Under the pieces are notes generated by a model, which was not told the DNA's origin, ran no database searches, and saw only the letters and a list, made by a program, of their open reading frames with translations. A DNA stretch of 64,000 nt from Helichrysum umbraculigerum (taxonomy: Eukaryota > Streptophyta > Magnoliopsida > Asterales > Asteraceae). The translations under genes and the position numbers were made by a program. This document shows, in pieces, positions 22,498 to 34,366 of the stretch (position 1 is the first letter of the stretch; every line of letters starts with the position of its first letter). The DNA is taken from NCBI GenBank assembly GCA_949592205.1, contig CATIUR010000001.1, positions 71,591,559 through 71,655,558 of the forward strand, in the 5' to 3' direction.

Positions 22498-23114
22498 AGC
22501 GGACTGTTCGCCGGAGTTTGAGTCGGAAACGAGTTTTCCGGCCTCCGTTGAGTCCGATTCTTTTACCCAACCAATAATTAAGTATTTTAAGCTTATCTAA
22601 ACCGCAAACAAGCAAAATAACAAAGTTTTGAGAGATTTCGAGAATTGTCGGAAACTTACAAATTCGCGCGAGGAGAATCCGAAAAGATAGGATTGTAGAT
22701 CGTTGCGTGGTGATCGTTTTTCCCTAAAGGAGCTTTGAGATTGGAGGTCGTTTGACGGTGGTTTTTGGCGGATTATGGTGGCGGTGGTGTGGTGGTAGGT
22801 TGTAGAGAGAGAGATGAGAGAAAAGTTGAGAGGAGAGAGAGAGTGAAATGTGGTGAATGAGAAAGAATGAGGAGGGATTTGGGTTTTTATTTGAACTCAG
22901 ATCCCTAACTCGTGTACTGTGGTCTCCAACCACAGTACAAAATGTCCGTGATTTTATACCTGATTAAAATGTAGATTTATTACTTTAAATCTATAATTTT
23001 TGTTTAAGTTGTTTTGTAAATATTTTTAATAAAAATATTTCACTTGAACTATAAAATGTAATTATTCAAAGTTTAAAATCGGCGCGAAATTTGACTTTTT
23101 GACCGGGTGTTACA

Positions 23115-23632
23115 TTCTCCCCCTGTTAAGAAAATTTCGTCCCGAAATTTAAAGTGATGTCAGGGTTGCGCATGGTCTGGGGAGCAATGCACGTACGAGG
23201 TATTTGTCGAATAGATTGCAGACACATGATGTCTATAACGAGGTTGAATAGCAGTCACTCCATGACCGCATCATGTTTAATCGTTGTAGTCACATTCTGA
23301 CTATATTGTTTGTCTGGAGTATGATTATTTTGTGGTTATTCGATATCCGTTTACGTCGTAGTCCACTCGGGACTAGATGGTTGTCACATAGTGACGGTTT
23401 TATAAGTCGTCCTATCAGGACTACAGGTTTGGTGAACGTGCAGTAGATCAGTCTGCTGAAAGCAAACATTGAGTTTTATGTGGCCTAGGTCAACTAGCCC
23501 TAAGATGTAATCGATATTAGGTGGATAAAATAATATCTGGGATAATAAGTACATGTTGAACGAATCTATAATTGAAGAGTTATGTTTTCAAGGAGAGGTT
23601 GTACTTACATTATTGTTGGAGATTTATTTGAT
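23115..23632 (-). promoter_or_regulatory. Element C 3' untranslated region and polypurine tract
   Basis: The complement of the PPT (TTCTCCCCCTGTTAAG) and the conserved palindrome TTTCGTCCCGAAA are at the left end. The rest holds several short imperfect hairpins with different stems, for example GTAGTCACATTCTGACTA near 23285, GTCCACTCGGGAC near 23360, GTCACATAGTGAC near 23384 and GTCCTATCAGGAC near 23409. No ORF is supported. Confidence 0.7.
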
Positions 23633-24604
23633 TTAATCGGAGTCGATAAGGTGAATTTTGCGTCTTTTTGGGCAGTCCTTCTTGTAATGACCAGGTTCCT
23701 TACATTTGAAGCATATCCTTCGAGAGTCGGGATTGGCGGGAACTCTGCAGTCCCGGATTACGTGTCCATATCGTTGGCATCTTTCGCAGGGTAATCCGCA
23801 AATTCCGTCATGATGACGTTTGCAGCCGTGACAAAATGGTTTGTTACCCGCATAGCCTTGTCTGTCGTTGGGTTCAGCAGCGTAGGACCTCAAGGGTTCA
23901 GGTTGATTCGTTGGATTTTGGCTAGAGCTGGAACTTCCATTCCCTTTTTCTTGATTGTTTTCTGTCGCAGGTGGCCCGCGTCGAACCACCTGTGCCATGA
24001 GTCTGTGGGCCATGCGAATAGCCTCTTCAATAGTAGTGGGTTTAGAGGCGGTGACCATTCCCTCAATTAGCAACGGGAGTCCACCAATGTACCTCCCGAT
24101 TCGTTTGTTTTCAGGGTTTACTATGTTTGGACAAAGGGATGCTAGTTGTTGGAAGCGATTGGTATATGTTTCGATGTCGTTGTCTTTTACGGTGAGATAC
24201 CAAAGTTCGTCCTCAAGTTTGTGAAGTACTTCGATGGGGCAATACTTGTCCTTCATGATTTGTTTCAGGTCTTCCCACGGAAGTTCGTGAGCAGTGTCGA
24301 TTCCTACAGTTCGGGCGTGAAAATTCCACCAGGTAGAGGCATCATCCTGGAGGGTATATGTGGCGTACAAGACTTTGCAGTCGTCGGGGCAGTTGCACAT
24401 GTGGAAAATAGATTCCATTCTCTCGAACCATCGAATTAATCCGACAGCTCCTTCAGTCCCGACGAAGTTTGGGGGTTCGCACCTCAGGAAATCCCTAAAA
24501 GTGCAAGGCTTTACTTGTTTCTGAGCAGCTAGGGTTGCAGTCACTGCTTGATTAATGATTTGATCTTGCTCAGCTCGAGTGAAAGTTGGTCGTTTAGGAG
24601 GCAT
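23633..24604 (-). CDS. gag: Element C Gag
   Basis: Retrotransposon capsid/nucleocapsid protein of 323 residues, reading right to left. The frame is open nine codons further up (24631), but the start MPPKRPTFTRAEQ at 24604 corresponds to the element A Gag start. The gag domain shows CTFRDFLRCEPPNFVGTEGA, GLIRWFERMESIFHMCNCP, STWWNFHARTVG and YTNRFQQLASLCPNIVNPE. The C-terminus has CHGCKRHHDGICGLPCERC, then knuckles CERCQRYGHVIRDC and CFKCKEPGHYKKDC. It ends soon after the last knuckle (HLIDSD), again before any protease. It is intact in a very young element, so trans-mobilisation is likely. It differs enough from element A Gag to be a separate family. Confidence 0.88.
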   Translation of the reverse strand: MPPKRPTFTRAEQDQIINQAVTATLAAQKQVKPCTFRDFLRCEPPNFVGTEGAVGLIRWFERMESIFHMCNCPDDCKVLYATYTLQDDASTWWNFHARTVGIDTAHELPWEDLKQIMKDKYCPIEVLHKLEDELWYLTVKDNDIETYTNRFQQLASLCPNIVNPENKRIGRYIGGLPLLIEGMVTASKPTTIEEAIRMAHRLMAQVVRRGPPATENNQEKGNGSSSSSQNPTNQPEPLRSYAAEPNDRQGYAGNKPFCHGCKRHHDGICGLPCERCQRYGHVIRDCRVPANPDSRRICFKCKEPGHYKKDCPKRRKIHLIDSD

Positions 24605-24631
24605 GATTCTTGAACAAGAATGAAATGACAA

Positions 24632-26077
24632 AGTGTGAGATCTTCAATCAAAGATGCTGATTATTACAATGACATAAGTAGCTAACTTGAGTTGGAATTT
24701 ATGATACACGGGATCCTACGATCCTTGACGTTGAAGTTTTTGATATTGTAAGTGGCAGGCGCATCACTGCCCTTTTGTATTGTTGATACAACAGTTTAAG
24801 TAACCGTTGTCTAGTTTTCTTTAGTTAAGTTATCATGAATTTCATGTTTTTCGAGTGTTGTGACCAGTGGAGTTGTAGTTTCTAGGTGCGGTCGTACCAT
24901 GACCGAGTTGTGTTTTCTATGTAGTCAATCCAAGACTATGTTGTTGTGAGTAGTCCAATGGACTATATCGTAGTACTAGAATATAGTATGGCCATTCATG
25001 CCTGTGTATGTGACAACTACAGTGTCCTCGGTGGTGTTGAAGCAGGGTCCACCAACACAACTCATGTGTGTGGTGACATCATTGTGTATTTATTGATTAA
25101 AGCATTACATGCTTAATTGGTCGTATATACATATATGGTGTACACGTAACTATAAAAGTATACGTACATGATAAGAGTCAGGCGTGACACCTCGTGCCCA
25201 GTTAAGTAAGTGTATATGTATATATGTAAGTCGTACATGCAACTATAACAAGTCTACATGCATAATTGAAGTAGCACCTAGTGCTATAATGCAGTGCTAT
25301 CAGCACAGTAATTGAAATACTAATGTTTTGTAATTGTAGTACCAAAGTACCATGAAACGTAGCACCACGTGCTGTAATGAAGTGCCCGCGGCATTGAAAT
25401 TGTAGTACCCATGTACTATGAGTGTGGCATCAACATGCCATGATTGTAGTATCGACGTATTGTGAAGGTTGCACTAACGTGCTCAAGTTGTGGTATTAAC
25501 ATACCTTGAAATCGTAGCACTACGTGCCATGTGTTGTTTGATTTGTAGCATCAAGGCGAAAATGTGTTTGTTGGTTTGTTTTAAATTTCATGAACGTTTA
25601 GCATGTGCGGTTTCCATTCCCATTGAATACGTTTGTACCTCCTTCCCGAGGTTTAGTGATATAGGTGTCGAGTCGCGATGGTGAGGAAGACGGCGATATG
25701 CCTCTTCACGAAAGTATGATGATACAGCGGAAATAAATTTGTATATATATACTCAATATATATATATATATATAGGTATGTAATAGTAGTACACATGTAA
25801 GGCCTATTCATATATACCTACAGTACATATAATAGCCTAGGGTGTCTAGCACATAACAATCAGAGTCAACTACGCATTCCTGTTTCAGTATAACCCCTTT
25901 CAGATCTTACATCATCTTTATTTAATTGTACATAGTTAGCTACGCTATGTTAAATTAAACTCGTATGATGTAATCCCTGAACCAGTCATACCTAACGAGG
26001 AATACTGCCTAACGGTCATAGTCTAGGCCCTCTAAATGCAACCTAGTTCACTATAACCTTAGGCTCTGATACCAATC
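24632..26077 (-). promoter_or_regulatory. Element C leader with PBS and array of short hairpins
   Basis: The PBS complement CTCTGATACCA is at 26064-26074. The first 210 bases of leader are conserved with element A. At 25271-25532 lie about eleven short hairpins, spaced 20-35 bases apart, each with a different stem. Examples are AGCACCACGTGCT (25361-25373), TAGTACCCATGTACTA (25403-25418) and TGGCATCAACATGCCA (25425-25440). More of the same type occur at 24890-25070. No coding region is supported here. Confidence 0.75.
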
Positions 26078-27072
26078 TGTGACACCCTCAAATTTCGGTT
26101 TGCGGAAGCTGTCGGGTCGGGTGTCACTAAATCAAATATCACAGCATAAGATACATAATGAACGACTCTAAATGAGACGTTTGAAAATAATTATACATTT
26201 CCAAAATAGAACGTTTACAACGTTATAAGTTTAACAGTGATTTCCAAGTACAAAATTTGAAAATGCTAAAGTAGATGCAGAGCAGTCCCAATGGTTTGAA
26301 AATATGCGACTCGGGCTAATTAAGCCTTGAAGCAATCCTAATCCTGCTGGGCAACCTGAGAACACATGCTAAAACAGGTCAGCTATAAAGCTGGTGAGTT
26401 CATAGGATGGTTAGTTGAAAACATAAAGTAATAAAACAATTTATGTTTTGTAAAGTTGTTTCCAAAATCAGTGATTTTTGATATGTAATACGTTGAAGTT
26501 TATAACACCAATGTGTAAAAGTCTAACTTAATGTCCAAAATACCCCGATTTTGGTTGATTGCACTGTTACAAGTTACTTAGACTTGTTTGTCTTAAATTG
26601 ATACAAGTTACAACGACTTGTTTGATTGAATTTATACAAGTTACAACGACTTGTTTGATTGAAGTTATACAAGTTACAACGACTTGTTTGATTGAAGTTA
26701 TACAAGTTACAACGACTTGTTTGATTGAAGTTATACAAGTTACAACGACTTGTTTGATTGAATACTGATACAAGTTACAACGACTTGTTTGATTGAAGTT
26801 GTGCCCACTGCAATACATTGGCATCGTTTTGTACCCACTTTACCGTGGTATCGTTTTGTGCCCGCTGCAATACCGTGGCATCGTTTATGAAGTGCTCGAG
26901 AGCATAGTTGAAATGTAGAGCCAGCAGTACAACGACATACTAGCTATTGCAAATAAGAGCCGACCGTACAACGACGCGTCAAGCTTGAATGTGTGTATGA
27001 TTGTATGTATACTAATATTCATAAATACTATTGAAGTTAGCACCAAGTGCTAATGATAATATCTAAACATGT

Positions 27073-27127
<55 letters not shown>

Positions 27128-29011
27128 TATATATATGTTTATCGAATGAGCAAACGTAAGTAACAATCATGACACGCATGAAAATAATTGATTTTATCTA
27201 AATACGTATAAGCAAATATTTAGATATTAAGTAGTACGTTGGTCCTAGGTATGAATGCTCATTACCTAGTTGAATTGTATTAGTATGAAGAATCTATACT
27301 AACATATTATGTTATCGTATACTTCTAGCCTAAAGCCTAGCAAGTATATTGAGGTTCCTGAATTGTATTGAAAATATTAGTTCTTAAAAGAGCAACTAAT
27401 CCTGTAATTGTATCTATATCATCTAGTGTAGGTAGAACTAACTAGTTCTAATGTATTGGATAATATTGTCCCGCGACAATATGGCCAATGAATAGTACTA
27501 ACTATATCAAGTTATGTCTAGGTAATTGTTTTCCAATAATCTGATAGTGTACGATTGTGACCTATCTAGATTAGGTCTTGATATTTTCCCAAAACGACGT
27601 GTTGGGTGTAATTCCTAAGTATTACACATTTGTATTACATACAGTAATATAATTGATTGTGAATTATAAAAGATTATTAATATAATTCGAAAACAGTTGT
27701 TGTGCATGTGTTTCACCCCAAAAACAGTAAAACAGTTGAAAGAGTGGGGCTATGAAACTCACCTGTGAGTTGTTAACGATACGATGATACGCGCGTCGTC
27801 CAAATGGTAACCTTCTAGTGTCCTAAACACGTGAGGTTGTATAAGTACGAGATCAAATAGTCTGACCAAGTAAGTCGTTCGAATGTTTGTTTGTCGCTTG
27901 GTTTTAAAGACCGTGTACGGGGGTTCGGGGGCAGCGCCCCTGATAGCGGGGTCCAAGGGGTGGCAACCCCTGGCGGGGTCCAAGGGGCAGAGCCCCTGGC
28001 TGGGGTCGAGCTGCCAGGTCAGCTTGGAAAAATTTTATTTCTACTACGTTGCTTTAAAGAAAATGCATTCGAAATCCAAATTCGGGTAAAATCGAGTGGT
28101 AAAATTTGGTTGTCAATACTTAGTGAAAAACATAGGTTTTTAAGGTTCTGCGACGTCAGATGCGACGTCAGATGCGACGTCAACTGCGACGTCAGATGCG
28201 ACGTAGGGTCTTGCGTCGCTATGTGCGACGTCGCAATTTAGTGCGACATTGCGTGCTACGTCGCAATGTGCGACGTTTAAGATTTACTGCGACGTAGGGT
28301 GTTACGTCGCATTATGCGACGTTGAGATGTTTTTGCGACGTTGGCTGCGACGTCGGCTGCGACGTCGCAGCACTGTTTTTGGTCCCTGCGACGTAGCGGA
28401 CTGTTCGCCGGAGTTTGAGTCGGAAACGAGTTTTCCGGCCTCCGTTGAGTCCGATTCTTTTACCCAACCAATAATTAAGTATTTTAAGCTTATCTAAACC
28501 GCAAACAAGCAAAATAACAAAGTTTTGAGAGATTTCGAGAATTGTCGGAAACTTACAAATTCGCGCGAGGAGAATCCGAAAAGATAGGATTGTAGATCGT
28601 TGCGTGGTGATCGTTTTTCCCTAAAGGAGCTTTGAGATTGGAGGTCGTTTGACGGTGGTTTTTGGCGGATTATGGTGGCGGTGGTGTGGTGGTAGGTTGT
28701 AGAGAGAGAGATGAGAGAAAAGTTGAGAGGAGAGAGAGAGTGAAATGTGGTGAATGAGAAAGAATGAGGAGGGATTTGGGTTTTTATTTGAACTCAGATC
28801 CCTAACTCGTGTACTGTGGTCTCCAACCACAGTACAAAATGTCCGTGATTTTATACCTGATTAAAATGTAGATTTATTACTTTAAATCTATAATTTTTGT
28901 TTAAGTTGTTTTGTAAATATTTTTAATAAAAATATTTCACTTGAACTATAAAATGTAATTATTCAAAGTTTAAAATCGGCGCGAAATTTGACTTTTTGAC
29001 CGGGTGTTACA
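26078..29011 (-). repeat. Element C 5' LTR
   Basis: Near-identical copy of 20175-23114, with the hairpin array at 26594-26800, the TA repeat at about 27074-27134 and the word cluster at 28149-28394. Short open frames on both strands are repeated in both LTRs and show no known domain, so I do not call them genes. Confidence 0.92.
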
Positions 29012-30098
29012 GATTGGGTCTTATTTATGTTACTTCTGTCCTGCTCTGCCAGTGGGCTAGAAGCAGTAGAAGCAGCCCTCTCAGAATGGTCACCCTCTCC
29101 TTATGAACCACATGTTGTTCTGGACCACTGTCCATTGACTGAGATGACTGAGCAACATGATCCTCAGACATCTGTATTCTAGCCTTTTTGGCTCTAGAAG
29201 ATTTAGCTGTTTTGGTCCCTTGTTTTCTTTTAATACCCCCAGCTACTGTGGGTTGAGAAGTGGTGGGTGGAACCATTCTCTCAGCAGCTGGTTCGGCTTC
29301 AGTTGGTTGTACTGATACTGTGGTGGAAGGTGCAGGAAGCATAGTAGAAAATAATGCTGTAACCTTCCCAGAAAATTTAGTATCTCTCTTCATATTTACA
29401 AAAACTTTTGGTTTAAAAGAGACAATACCAATAACTTTATCAAGTGCAGTTAAATTAGGAATTTGTTCATTTAAGAACAACTGCACAAATCGTGGATACA
29501 TCAAAATTTTAATCTTTGGTTGCTCAATGTTCTTAAGCATACCAGAAAATATCAGATTTGAAAAATTGAATCTCTGACCAGTTGCAAGACAAGCAATTGC
29601 ATAAGAAATGTTGCTTCCAAACTGTTCAAAAGATGATCTTTTAGATGATAAACAGTGCAAAATTGTATGAATAAAAAATCTCCACTGATGAGAAAATAAG
29701 GTTTTCTGAAAAGTAAAAATTTCAAAGGAACCCTCATAACCCATCAACCGAAGAGTATCATACATAACAGAATCATCCAGAGATGTTATACCTGTCTCAT
29801 CATCTAGCTGTAATGAAGCTCTAACAGTAGCTTCAGTTACTACAACTCGTGTATCCATGACTTTTGAAACGATCTGTTTAATCCCCTGTTCCTCTTCAAT
29901 CGTAGCATTCACCCAGAAATTGTTGATATGTTCATGAGATATTCTGGGTGCCACAGTAAGAGCATGACGAATATGTGAAGCACGAAGAAAATCAATGATT
30001 TCCACATACTCGTTTGCCTCAGCAGGTTTCATCAAGAATGCGATCATATTGTGATCTTTTCCAATCGGTAATTGAACAGTAGACGAAGTAGATGCCAT
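29012..30098 (-). pseudogene. Element B accessory ORF, N-terminal part
   Basis: Start ATG at 30096-30098. The conserved N-terminal domain (IDFLRASHIRHALTVAPRIS, NFWVNATIEE, VVTEATVRASLQLDDETGI, FTFQKTLFSHQWRFFIHTIL, ILMYPRFVQLFLNEQIPNLT) matches a family that I recall as very common next to copia pol genes in Asteraceae. It is followed by a Ser/Thr/Pro-rich linker and a basic patch (GIKRKQGTKTAKSSRAKKAR) that could direct the protein to the nucleus. A frameshift near 29090-29110 sends the frame to a stop at 29025. Another frame stays open to the element C insertion at 29012 and continues at 20174. Element C thus split a single gene. No catalytic motif is visible. Confidence 0.72.
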
Positions 30099-30801
30099 GA
30101 TAATAAATCACTAATTCGAAGAGAAACGAAGATGATGTACAGAAGATATGAGACTTAGCGCAGTGGTTTGTATGTGTAATTTGGAAAGCGTAATGAAAAA
30201 CCCTAAGTGTTGAGAGTTAAATACTAAAATTAAATCAGTTGTAAACCCTAATTTGACCAGATCCCCAATTATACCTAAAACAGTGTTAATGAAGAAAAAT
30301 AACACGTGCAGTGGTAATTGTGAGAATTAACCATCAGTGGTAATCAACACTTGGTTTTTTAAATGCATCATTTACATATTAAAGCTAGCAGTGCTCACTT
30401 GTACAAGCAGTACCAACCGACCAAGGTAGTGCTAACTTAATACAAGTAGTACTTAAGATCTAGCAATATCATATAAACAAAGCAGTGATTTTTTTTTTTT
30501 TTTTTTTACCGAAAGCTAAACTCCAACAAGCAGTAAAACGCCAAAGTATACACCTGCAGTGGTTAGACTCCAAAGCATAGAAATATAACCTACAGTGTTA
30601 ACACGAACAAAAATACAAGAATACAGTGTTAATCATACAAAAACAGTGGTAAAGTGCTTATTACCACTGTTTATACTTAAAGTAGTAAACAGTGATAACT
30701 ATACACAATACACACTATCAGTGTTTAATTAACAAATCAGTATTAACCCAAATTGAAGCACAGTAAATATTATTCACAGAAAGCAGTGATAAGAAAAATA
30801 C
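30099..30801 (-). promoter_or_regulatory. Element B spacer between pol and accessory ORF, packed with CAGTGNTAAY words
   Basis: No supported ORF. 30280-30790 contains about eighteen words of the type CAGTGTTAA, CAGTGGTAA, CAGTATTAA or CAGTGATAA on the + strand, plus a T-run at 30489-30507. The same word family occurs in the element B LTR. In element orientation this is directly upstream of the accessory ORF and could be its promoter or control region. Confidence 0.7.
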
Positions 30802-33800
30802 TTAAGACAAATTGATCATTCCAATACTAGTAACCAAGAATGTGAATCTGCCTACATCAAAAGCTTTAGTAAACAGATCAGCAAACTGATTATCAGTATG
30901 AATTTTCAAAATTTGAATAAGTATTTTCTCATTACAGTCTCTAATGAAATGATATCTAATTTCAATGTGCTTTGTTTTAGAATGTTTAACTGGGTTATTG
31001 ATAATACTGATTGCAGAACTGTTATCAATAAAAATAGGAGTATAAAGAAAGGTAAAACCGTAATCTAACATCTGATTCTGAATCCATAGCACTTGTGCAC
31101 AGCAACTTGCAGCTGCTACATATTCTGCCTCTACTGTAGATGTAGATACAGTGGTTTGTTTCTTGCATTGCCATGAAACCAATCTATCTCCCAAAAATTG
31201 ACAACCTCCTGATATAGATTTCCTGTCCAGATTAGCTCCTCCATAATCACTATCTATATAAGCTATCAGATCAAAAGAAGTAAACTTTGGATACCAAAGG
31301 CCCAATTTTGGTTGACCCTTTAAATATCTAAATATTCTTTTGACTGCATGAAGATGTGATAGTTTTGGATTAGCTTGAAATCTTGCACATAAGCACACTG
31401 CAAACATGATGTCAGGCCTTGATGAAGTGAGATACATAAGAGACCCGATCATTGATCTGTAAAGATGTTCATCCACACTCTCCCCCTCAAGATCTGCATG
31501 TAATTTCTTGTTTGTCTCCACCGGTGTGCTTGCAACCTTTGCATCTTTGTATCCAAACCGATCAAGTATATCATTAACAAACTTACTTTGATGAATAAAG
31601 ATTCCTTCCTTCTGCTGCTTCACTTGCAGCCCCAAGAAAAATGTTAATTCCCCTATGGAGCTCATCTTGAACTTCTCATGCATCAGTGATTCAAACTCTT
31701 TGCAAAGACTATCCTTTGTTGAACCAAAAATGATATCATCTACATAGACTTGAACTAGTAGTATATCATCCTTAATCCTTTTAGTGAACAAAGTTTTATC
31801 TATTGCACCCCTTTTGAATCCATTCTGCAACAGATAATCTGAAAAAGTATAATACCAAGCTCTAGGTGCTTGATGTAATCCATAAAGAGCTTTTTCAAGT
31901 TTGAAAACTTTATCATGAAACTTGGAATCTTCAAACCCTGGTGGTTGGCATACATAAACCTCCTCCTGTATAGTGCCATACAGAAAAGCACTATTAACAT
32001 CCATCTGATACACAATGAATCCCTTGAATGAAGCATAAGCCAAAAACAATCTGATTGCCTCTATTCTTGTAACAGGTGCAAAAACTTCATCATAATCAAT
32101 TCCCTCTTCTTGTGAATATCCCTGTGCAACCAATCTAGCCTTGTTTTTGATCACTATACCTCTTTCATCTTTCTTGTTTTTGAAAATCCATTTAGTACCA
32201 ATTGCCCTCTTTCCTTTGGGCAAATCAACCAATGTCCAGACTTCTTGAATCTTAAACTGAAGCAACTCCTCTTGCATAGCTTCAATCCAACTAGGATCTC
32301 TCAAAGCTTCAGTAACCTTCTTTGGTTCTGTTTGTGACAGAAAACAAGCAAACAAAGAAGTATTAACTGCTTCTGTATCAAGATTTACTTCATTCTCATT
32401 TGCTGAAGCTTCAAACACCTGACTTTGATTTCTTGTTTTAACAGCATATTCAATATCTCCTATTACATTCTCAAGTGGATGATCTTTATGAGTAATGTAT
32501 TTAGATGCTGATGTTTCTTGTATCTCAACCTCCAAGTTGGTATAATTTCCTTCTTGTCCAGACTCACTACTTGACACTTCTCTTGAAATTCTCTTTGACA
32601 AAGGAGTAGAGCTCATCAAATGTAAATAATTCAATTGTTCCTGCTCCTTGTCAATTTGCTTTGTTGGTGTCTGATCAACATTCACATCTACCTTTGAATA
32701 CTTCTGTGCTGGACTCATATCACTGACTTCTGCACTGTCTTCCATAACTGGTCTATCAGAATCATCAACATGAGTAAATGATTTTTCATCTGATTTTTCT
32801 GATTCTAAGCTCTGTGATTTCTTTGATTGATCAGATTCAAACACTTCTGGGGGATCAGGAGACCAAATTGGAAACAAAATGTATTCCAATGAATCATTCT
32901 TCTTTCCAGCTGGTATTCCTGAGTCTGATCTACCTTCTCCAGCACCTGTTCCTGTATTTGTACATGCACTTGTACCTGCACTAGAATCCACATTTGTATA
33001 TCTAAAAGCAGTATTAAGTGCATCAATATCAAACAGTGATTCAGGACCTTTTCCATCAGGATTAACAGTGTTTTCATTAAAAGTGATGTTCATTGATTCT
33101 TCTATGATCCTGGTCCTTTGATTGAATACCCTATAAGCTTTACTTTGAATAGAGTAACCAACAAATATCCCCTCATCTGCCTTACTCTCAAACTTTCCTA
33201 AGTGATCTTTGGTATTTAAGATTGTACAAGGACACCCAAAAGATTTTAAGAAACTAACCAATGGCTTTTTCTTAAATAACAGTTCATATGGTGTCTTGTT
33301 ATGAGGCTTAACAACTAATACCATATTCTGAACATAGCAAGCTGTGCTAACTGCCTCTGCCCAGAAAGACATAGGTAGTTTTGCATCAGATAGCATGGTT
33401 CTAGCAGCCTCAATCAGTGTCCTATTTCTCCTTTCAGCTACTCCATTTTGTTGAGGAGTTCTAGGTGCACTAAATTCTCTCTTAATACCTATAACTTCAC
33501 AGAATTTATCCATCTCATGATTTTTAAATTCTGTTCCATTATCACTTCTGATGATCTTTACTCTTTTATCCAATTGATTTTCCATCTTAGTTATAAATGA
33601 TCTAAGTATTTCACCTGTCTCATCCTTTGTCCTAAGAAAGAAAACCCATGTAAATCTAGTGTAATCATCAATAATCACAAGGCAATAAGATCTTTTCCCC
33701 ATACTACTTATACTGGTTGGTCCAAATAAGTCCATATGCAATAAGTGTAAGGGTGTGCAGTTTGTATTCACAGTTTTGGACTTAAATGAGGATTTGTGTT

Positions 33801-34366
33801 GCTTTCCCTTTTGACAAGAAACACAATGATCATCACATGAATAGACCTTTTCAGGCAAACCTCTAACAAGCTTGTTTTTGACAAGTTTATTAATGGTTTT
33901 GAAATTCATGTGACACATCCTCCTATGCCACAGTTCAGATTCATTCATGCTTGCTTTAGAAATAAGACAGTTTAAATCAGGTTGAGGTGTCATATTTGCT
34001 AAGTCACACTTATATACATTATCTTGCCTTGGAATTCTCATTAAAATCATGTTTTCAGGTATTTTGAATTCCTTGGATAAGATAAGGCATTCAGTGTCAG
34101 TAAAATGAACTGGGTTCTTTTTATCTGTGATTTGACTCACACTTAGCAAATTATACCTCAGTTGTTCCACAAAATAAACATTATCAAAACTTAGCTTTTC
34201 ACTTTGAACTGTCCCTTTGCCTGTGATCTTTCCTCCTTTTGGATTGCTCCCAAAAGCTACATATCCACCATCAAAAGATTTGAAATCCTGTAGCTTTTCT
34301 TTGTCTCCAGTCATGTGCCTTGAGCATCCACTATCAATATGCCATAGGCTTTTTGGCTTGCCCTAC
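30802..34366 (-). CDS. pol: Element B Pol polyprotein: protease, integrase, reverse transcriptase, RNase H
   Basis: The frame is open from about 34366, and the first ATG in it is at 34314. Protease active site DSGCSRHMTG is just before that ATG. Next come the GAG-pre-integrase zinc site (LWHRRMCHMNF, CVSCQKGKQHKSSF) and the integrase core with LHMDLFGPTS, IIRSDNGTEF and APRTPQQNGVAERRNRT, covering the DDE residues. Reverse transcriptase has KARLVAQGYSQEEGIDYDE, YQMDVNSAFLYG and the catalytic VYVDDIIFGST. RNase H has YIDSDYGG, VSTSTVEAEYVAAASC and KTKHIEIRYHFIRD. The order integrase before RT is diagnostic of Ty1/copia. It copies element RNA and inserts the cDNA. The frame is intact over 1170 residues after the ATG. 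Readthrough or splicing from gag would be needed, because stops lie between gag and protease. Confidence 0.92.

Larger units (their letters stand above)
20175..23114 (-). repeat. Element C 3' LTR
   Basis: On the + strand it starts TGTGACACCC and ends GGGTGTTACA. From the left it contains the tandem hairpin units (20695-20900), three CCCACTGCAATACCGTGGCAT-like units (about 20896-20985), a long TA microsatellite (21176-21240), GC-rich imperfect repeats GGGGTCCAAGGGG (22040-22110), the TGCGACGTC cluster (22252-22497) and a CT-rich presumed transcription start (complement of about 22800-22860). Confidence 0.92.
20175..29011 (-). mobile_element. Element C: gag-only Ty3/gypsy element inserted in B
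   Basis: LTRs 20175-23114 (2940 bp) and 26078-29011 (2934 bp) differ only in TA-repeat length and about four or five bases. The TSD GATTG is at 20170-20174 and 29012-29016. The PBS complement at 26063-26074 and PPT complement at 23115-23128 show right-to-left orientation. The 2963-bp interior holds only gag (24604-23633) and structured non-coding DNA, with no pol. Its leader and LTR tail resemble element A, so both probably use the same helper chromovirus. It is the youngest layer of the E-B-C stack. Confidence 0.94.

Noticed and set aside
21862..22600. Several 66-116 residue frames in the element C LTR (repeated at 27759-28497)
   Set aside because: They cover the GC-rich repeats and the TGCGACGTC cluster on both strands, with no known domain.
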